Shown here: in pieces, positions 51,961-55,377 of the stretch | Layout: the number at the start of each line of letters is the position of its first letter | Position numbering within the stretch: position 1 is the stretch's first letter | The notes under the pieces: generated by a model | What the model saw: the letters and a program-made list of their open reading frames with translations, nothing else | The model's database searches: none | What the model was told of the DNA's origin: nothing | Program-made: the position numbers and the translations under genes | Assembly: GCA_041746975.1 (NCBI GenBank) | Contig: JBGTGB010000199.1 | Span: 1 to 55,377 of the forward strand | Source: Haliea sp041746975 | Lineage (GTDB): Bacteria; Pseudomonadota; Gammaproteobacteria; Pseudomonadales; Halieaceae | Length of the DNA: 55,377 nucleotides | Direction: 5' to 3'

Positions 51961-52304
51961 GCCTATCTCCCTAAGTTTCCTGAATTTGCGGCGCCTTTCG
52001 GCGGCCTCTAGAACTTCACCTGCGGCCAGATTCTAGCCATCGCCTCCGACGCTCCGGTTTGGCTCTTGCCTATCCCAAGCGATCGATTATAAACAGCCTT
52101 TGCTTTTACAACATCCCCCGAGAGTGCAAGGCGGCGGTAAAGATTACTGCGCCTTTGTTACCGGCGCGTGGCGGCCTTCTCGCGTCGGATCCCGGTAACC
52201 GAAAACTCTTCATCATTATGTCATGCTTTGGTCATAGGGGCTTCACGCGCCCGATCTAGCCTGCGGAAGCGGTACCCCAACCCCACACGAAAGGATGAAG
52301 CAAA
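51961..52304. other. Divergent intergenic region between tatA and phoX
   Basis: 344 nt with no convincing gene (a 66-codon plus frame at 52059-52259 has no protein features). It holds the tatA promoter on one side and the PHO box and phoX promoter on the other. Confidence 0.6.
52218..52236 (+). promoter_or_regulatory. PHO box (PhoB-binding site) upstream of phoX
   Basis: ATGTCATGCTTTGGTCATA: two GTCAT repeats at 52220-52224 and 52231-52235, exactly 11 nt apart, as in the CTGTCAT-N4-CTGTCAT Pho box. It lies about 70 nt before the phoX start codon, fitting induction by phosphate starvation. Confidence 0.72.
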
Positions 52305-54386
52305 ATGAATGACCTCTCCAACGACTGGCAAGTGGCCGACAATGGCGACGAACCGATGAGCAACAATTCTAACAATCCCGAGTTTGCGACAGTGCTGGAA
52401 AAGAGACTGTCACGGCGGCAGGTCCTGGGCGGCAGCCTGACTGCCGCAGTGGCCGGCCTGTTCGGCACTGCCGGTCTGGCCAATTTGGCTGTGGCCGCTC
52501 CCCCTGGGGCAAAACTGCCTCCTGCGGCCCTGGCTAACGGCAAGGTTCCCTTCGCGCTGAACCCGACCCTGGGTTTTGAAGCGATTCCGCTGACCCGCAC
52601 CGACAGCGCCACGCTGCCATATGGTTACAAGGCCCAGACGTTGATTCCCTGGGGCACGCCAATTACCGCCCCCTATCCCGCGTTCGACGGAATCAATGGC
52701 AACACCGGTGCAGAGCAGGAGCGCCAGGTCGGCTCCCATCATGATGGCATACATTACTTCCCGATGGCAGACGATCCCAACGGCCACGGCATCCTGGCGC
52801 TCAATCACGAGTACGTGGATCAGAGAGTGCTGCATGTGAACGGCCCAAGCCCCCGCCCGCGCCCTACCGACGAGGTACGCAAGGAGATCGCCGCACATGG
52901 CGTCGCGATCGTCGAAGTCAAGCGCACGGACGGCCACTGGGACGTGGTGCGAGGCAGCTACAACCGCCGCATCACTGCCGGAACAGAGATGGAGTTGACT
53001 GGCCCGGTGCGTGGCAGTGACCTGGTGAAGACCCGATTCAGCGCCGAAGGAACCCACACTCGCGGCACCATCAACAACTGCGCCCACGGCTACACCCCCT
53101 GGGGCACCTACCTCACCTGCGAGGAAAACTGGGCCGGCTATTTCGTCAATAAGTCCGGCCGCCCGCGCGAACACAGTCGTTATGGCGTTAGCACCAGTAA
53201 TGGTCGCTACAGCTGGGAGACCGCGGTTAGCGGGGCGGACGAGTACCTGCGCTTCGACGCCTCGGCTACCGCCGCATCCGCGGCCGAAGACTATCGGAAC
53301 GAACCCAACAACCAGGGCTGGATCGTGGAGATTGATCCTTTTGATCCGACCAGCACGCCCAAGAAGCGCACCGCGCTCGGTCGCTTTGCCCATGAAGGCG
53401 TTGTGTTTGGACCGCCGCAGCAGGGCCAGCCGCTAGCCTTCTACAGCGGTGACGATGCGCAAAACGAGTACATCTACAAGTTCGTCACCAAGGCGCGCTA
53501 CCACAAGGGCCTCACGGGCGACGTGCTCGACGAGGGCACTCTTTACGTGGCACGCTTCAACGATGACGGCAGCGGCGAGTGGCTCGCACTCGACATAAAC
53601 GACCTGAACTTCCAGACCGCCGCCACCATGGCCGGGGTCGAGTTCAAGGACCAGGCCGACGTGCTGGTCAACACGCGTCTCGCGGCCGATGTTGTCGGCG
53701 CCACCAAGATGGATCGCCCGGAGTGGGGTGCCGTGCATCCGCAGACCAACGAGGTATACTTCGCGCTGACCAACAACTCCGCGCGTGCGCTCGCGGACAT
53801 CGATGCTGCCAACCCGCGCGGACCCAATGCCACCGGCCACATCATCCGCTGGCGCGAGCGGGGCAATCGCAATTGGGCGACCAGGTTCGACTGGGATATC
53901 TTTGTGCTGGCCGGCCCGGAAGGCGACAGCCAGGTGCTGCCGGCGCAGAACGGCCCGGCGCTGACCCAGGACAACATCTTCGCCAGCCCGGACGGCATCT
54001 GGTTCGACAACAGCGGCATTCTGTGGATCCAGACGGACATGAGCGGTTCGCAGCAGATCGGCGGCAGTGCAAGCGGAGACTTTGGGGCCAACGGCATGCT
54101 TGCAGCCAACCCTGTCACCGGCGAGATCAAGCGCTTCCTTTCAGGGCCGAACGATCAGGAGACTACCGGCGTGGTTGCGACGCCCGACGGCAAGACGCTG
54201 TTCGTGAACTTTCAGCATCCGGGCGACCGCTCGGGGGTGGGGGCGTTCACCAGCAACTGGCCGGACCATGGCGCTGTCTTCCGTCACCCGGACGGCGCGG
54301 AGCCAACAGTCGTTCCAAGAGGGCCACGTCCGCGCTCAGCGACCATCGTCATTACCCGTGAGGACGGCGGTGTAGTGGGTCTGTAG
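52305..54386 (+). CDS. phoX: PhoX-family alkaline phosphatase, Tat-exported
   Basis: 693 residues. A twin-arginine signal (LSRRQVLGGSLTAAVAGLFG at about 36-55) with cleavage near VAAPP. Mature protein has PhoX marks: GILALNHEYVD, the CAHGYTPWGTYLTCEENW stretch, GRFAHEGVVFG, PEWGAVHPQTNEVYFALTNNS and SPDGIWFDNSGILWIQTDMS. PhoX is a calcium- and iron-dependent monomeric phosphatase that releases phosphate from organic esters in the periplasm and outside the cell. AAGGA nine bases upstream of the ATG. A PHO box lies upstream and a terminator downstream. It is folded before export, so it needs the adjacent tatABC genes. Confidence 0.94.
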   Translation: MNDLSNDWQVADNGDEPMSNNSNNPEFATVLEKRLSRRQVLGGSLTAAVAGLFGTAGLANLAVAAPPGAKLPPAALANGKVPFALNPTLGFEAIPLTRTDSATLPYGYKAQTLIPWGTPITAPYPAFDGINGNTGAEQERQVGSHHDGIHYFPMADDPNGHGILALNHEYVDQRVLHVNGPSPRPRPTDEVRKEIAAHGVAIVEVKRTDGHWDVVRGSYNRRITAGTEMELTGPVRGSDLVKTRFSAEGTHTRGTINNCAHGYTPWGTYLTCEENWAGYFVNKSGRPREHSRYGVSTSNGRYSWETAVSGADEYLRFDASATAASAAEDYRNEPNNQGWIVEIDPFDPTSTPKKRTALGRFAHEGVVFGPPQQGQPLAFYSGDDAQNEYIYKFVTKARYHKGLTGDVLDEGTLYVARFNDDGSGEWLALDINDLNFQTAATMAGVEFKDQADVLVNTRLAADVVGATKMDRPEWGAVHPQTNEVYFALTNNSARALADIDAANPRGPNATGHIIRWRERGNRNWATRFDWDIFVLAGPEGDSQVLPAQNGPALTQDNIFASPDGIWFDNSGILWIQTDMSGSQQIGGSASGDFGANGMLAANPVTGEIKRFLSGPNDQETTGVVATPDGKTLFVNFQHPGDRSGVGAFTSNWPDHGAVFRHPDGAEPTVVPRGPRPRSATIVITREDGGVVGL

Positions 54387-54405
54387 CATCGACCAGTAAG
54401 GCACT

Positions 54406-54438
54406 AACCCGGGGCGCAGGTATGGCTCCGGGTTTTTT
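54406..54438 (+). terminator. Rho-independent terminator after phoX
   Basis: AACCCGG (54406-54412) pairs with CCGGGTT (54428-54434) and is followed by further T residues; GGC/GCT next to the stem can extend it. It ends phoX 20 nt after the stop codon. Confidence 0.85.
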
Positions 54439-54482
54439 ATGCCTGGTGCGTCCTCGGGCAGGCAGTGGACGCCCGCCTATTG

Positions 54483-54803
54483 CTAACCCCGCAATGCCTT
54501 CTCTTCCAGTCCTGATACCCCTTCCCTCTGTTGCAGGCATTCCAGCACCGCGGCAGAGTCCAGGTTGAGATGGGACAACATGATCAAGGTGTGGAACCAC
54601 AGGTCGGCGACCTCACCGATCACGGCGCTGGGATCAGCGCCCGTATCCTTGGCAGCGATAATCACTTCGGTCGCCTCTTCGCCCACCTTTTCCAGAATCT
54701 TGTTGAGACCCTTGTGATGCAGGCTGGCGACATAGGAGCTCGCGGGATCGGCCTGCCGCCGCTCGAGAAGGATGCGATCCAGATGTTGCAGAATGTCGCT
54801 CAT
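54483..54803 (-). CDS. hisE: Phosphoribosyl-ATP pyrophosphatase
   Basis: 106 residues of the MazG-like all-alpha NTP pyrophosphatase fold: KILEKVGEEATEVIIAAKD with the EExxE metal site near residue 38, and EVADLWFHTLIML near 64 with the second acidic pair. It makes the second step of histidine biosynthesis (PR-ATP to PR-AMP). Its start overlaps the hisI stop by 4 nt. Separate hisI and hisE genes are typical of Pseudomonas-like gammaproteobacteria. Confidence 0.95.
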   Translation of the reverse strand: MSDILQHLDRILLERRQADPASSYVASLHHKGLNKILEKVGEEATEVIIAAKDTGADPSAVIGEVADLWFHTLIMLSHLNLDSAAVLECLQQREGVSGLEEKALRG

Positions 54804-55216
54804 TCCTGCTTTCCGTACAGTTCTTCCGGTGATTTCAGGACCTCGTCCGTAACCTGCCAGCCGCCCTCCTGCCAGGATTGGTAGAAACAGCGCTGGCGGC
54901 CCGTATGGCAGGCGATGTCGCCGACCTGTTCCACCCGCAACAGCAGGGTGTCGCCATCACAGTCCAGGCGCAGCTCTTTCAGCAGCTGCACATTGCCCGA
55001 ACTTTCGCCTTTGCGCCAGAGTGCCTGGCGGGAGCGTGACCAGTAGATTGCCCGGCCCTCGGCCACGGTCAGCGCCAGTGACTCAGGATTCATCCATGCC
55101 ATCATCAGCACAGTGCCGGTCTGCCAATCCTGGGCGATAGCGGGCACCAGGTCCTGTTCGTTCCAGTGCACAGTCGCGGTAAGGGAATCACCTGTCATTG
55201 TCGTCACCGCCTCCAT
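54800..55216 (-). CDS. hisI: Phosphoribosyl-AMP cyclohydrolase
   Basis: 138 residues with the conserved VLMMAWMNPESLALT near 37, YWSRSRQALWRKGESSGN near 58, the Mg site LDCDGDTLLL near 84 and the zinc motif IACHTGRQRCFY near 101. It opens the purine ring of PR-AMP in histidine biosynthesis. ATG at 55216 or at 55198 (residue 7). Overlaps hisE by 4 nt. In related bacteria hisI-hisE-tatABC are one unit; here phoX separates hisE from tatA. Confidence 0.95.
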   Translation of the reverse strand: MEAVTTMTGDSLTATVHWNEQDLVPAIAQDWQTGTVLMMAWMNPESLALTVAEGRAIYWSRSRQALWRKGESSGNVQLLKELRLDCDGDTLLLRVEQVGDIACHTGRQRCFYQSWQEGGWQVTDEVLKSPEELYGKQE

Positions 55217-55252
55217 GGGGCGGCATTATGGCACAGGGCCAATGCGTACACA

Positions 55253-55377
55253 TCAGCCATCACTGCGGCGTGGCCACAGCAAAGCCAGCGCCGCTGCGGC
55301 CAATAGCCAGCTTGCCCAGGGCAGCTCCGTGAGCTGGGCAACGCCACCGGGGAGCGCCAGCAGCACCGCCAGAACCA
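55253..55377 (-). CDS. C-terminal fragment of a possible membrane protein (runs off window)
   Basis: The minus strand is open from the right edge to a TGA at 55253-55255, giving about 40 residues with a hydrophobic stretch and a basic end (WLLAAAALALLWPRRSDG). This looks like a C-terminal membrane helix or sorting tail. Too little is visible to name it, and chance is not excluded. Confidence 0.4.
   Translation of the reverse strand, partial: VLAVLLALPGGVAQLTELPWASWLLAAAALALLWPRRSDG

Overview
The window looks like the chromosome of a marine-type gammaproteobacterium, with the Halieaceae/Cellvibrionales my best guess. This is inferred from gene content and order (short-form putA with a separate Lrp regulator, hisI-hisE next to tatABC, RpoE-ChrR, FAN1, many TonB receptors and amidohydrolases), not from a marker gene. 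I see no rRNA, tRNA, CRISPR array, transposase or integrase.

Layout. (1) 1-1736: 5' part of putA, running off the left edge. (2) 2101-21460: an accessory catabolic block with three paralogous NicX/aminopeptidase-T-like metalloenzymes that all keep a His/His/Asp metal triad. One is paired with an amidohydrolase, one sits beside an MFS transporter and a TonB receptor, and one is the first gene of a translationally coupled operon: NicX-like, two DUF1989 (urea carboxylase-associated) proteins, biotin-dependent urea/guanidine carboxylase, allophanate hydrolase. In current terms the last four genes are a guanidine degradation pathway (guanidine to carboxyguanidine to allophanate to ammonia and CO2). 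A NicX-like enzyme welded to the front is the most interesting feature of the window. (3) 21490-21690: decayed putA (and probably proC) fragments, then an intact Lrp regulator, proC, a Na+/alanine-type symporter and a PaiB-like protein. The relics suggest the block was inserted or rearranged inside an older putA/lrp/proC proline locus.

(4) 25554-37035: a porin, an AraC regulator divergent from an HSL-type esterase, a second TonB receptor, and three exported amidohydrolase-family proteins in a row, the middle one without its metal ligands and the last carrying a beta-propeller. (5) 37181-41159: FAN1-type nuclease overlapping an XPD/DinG-type Fe-S helicase (DNA repair). (6) 41135-45916: an RpoE-ChrR (ECF11) singlet-oxygen stress module. 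The sigma/anti-sigma operon and a divergent FAD oxidoreductase-DUF1365-CFA-synthase operon each have a near-perfect TGATCC-N16-CGTA(T/C)(A/C) promoter. (7) 46081-48870: proton-translocating transhydrogenase pntAA-pntAB-pntB. (8) 48867-55377: ABC exporter and tatABC on the minus strand, a Tat-exported PhoX phosphatase with an upstream PHO box, and hisE-hisI. PhoX lies between hisIE and tatABC, which are usually adjacent in related bacteria.

The themes are uptake of organic nitrogen compounds through the outer membrane (TonB receptors, porin), ring or amide cleavage (NicX-like, amidohydrolases), nitrogen release (guanidine/allophanate pathway, proline metabolism) and phosphate scavenging (PhoX), alongside housekeeping stress and repair genes. 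Functions were read from motifs and gene order; no database search was possible.
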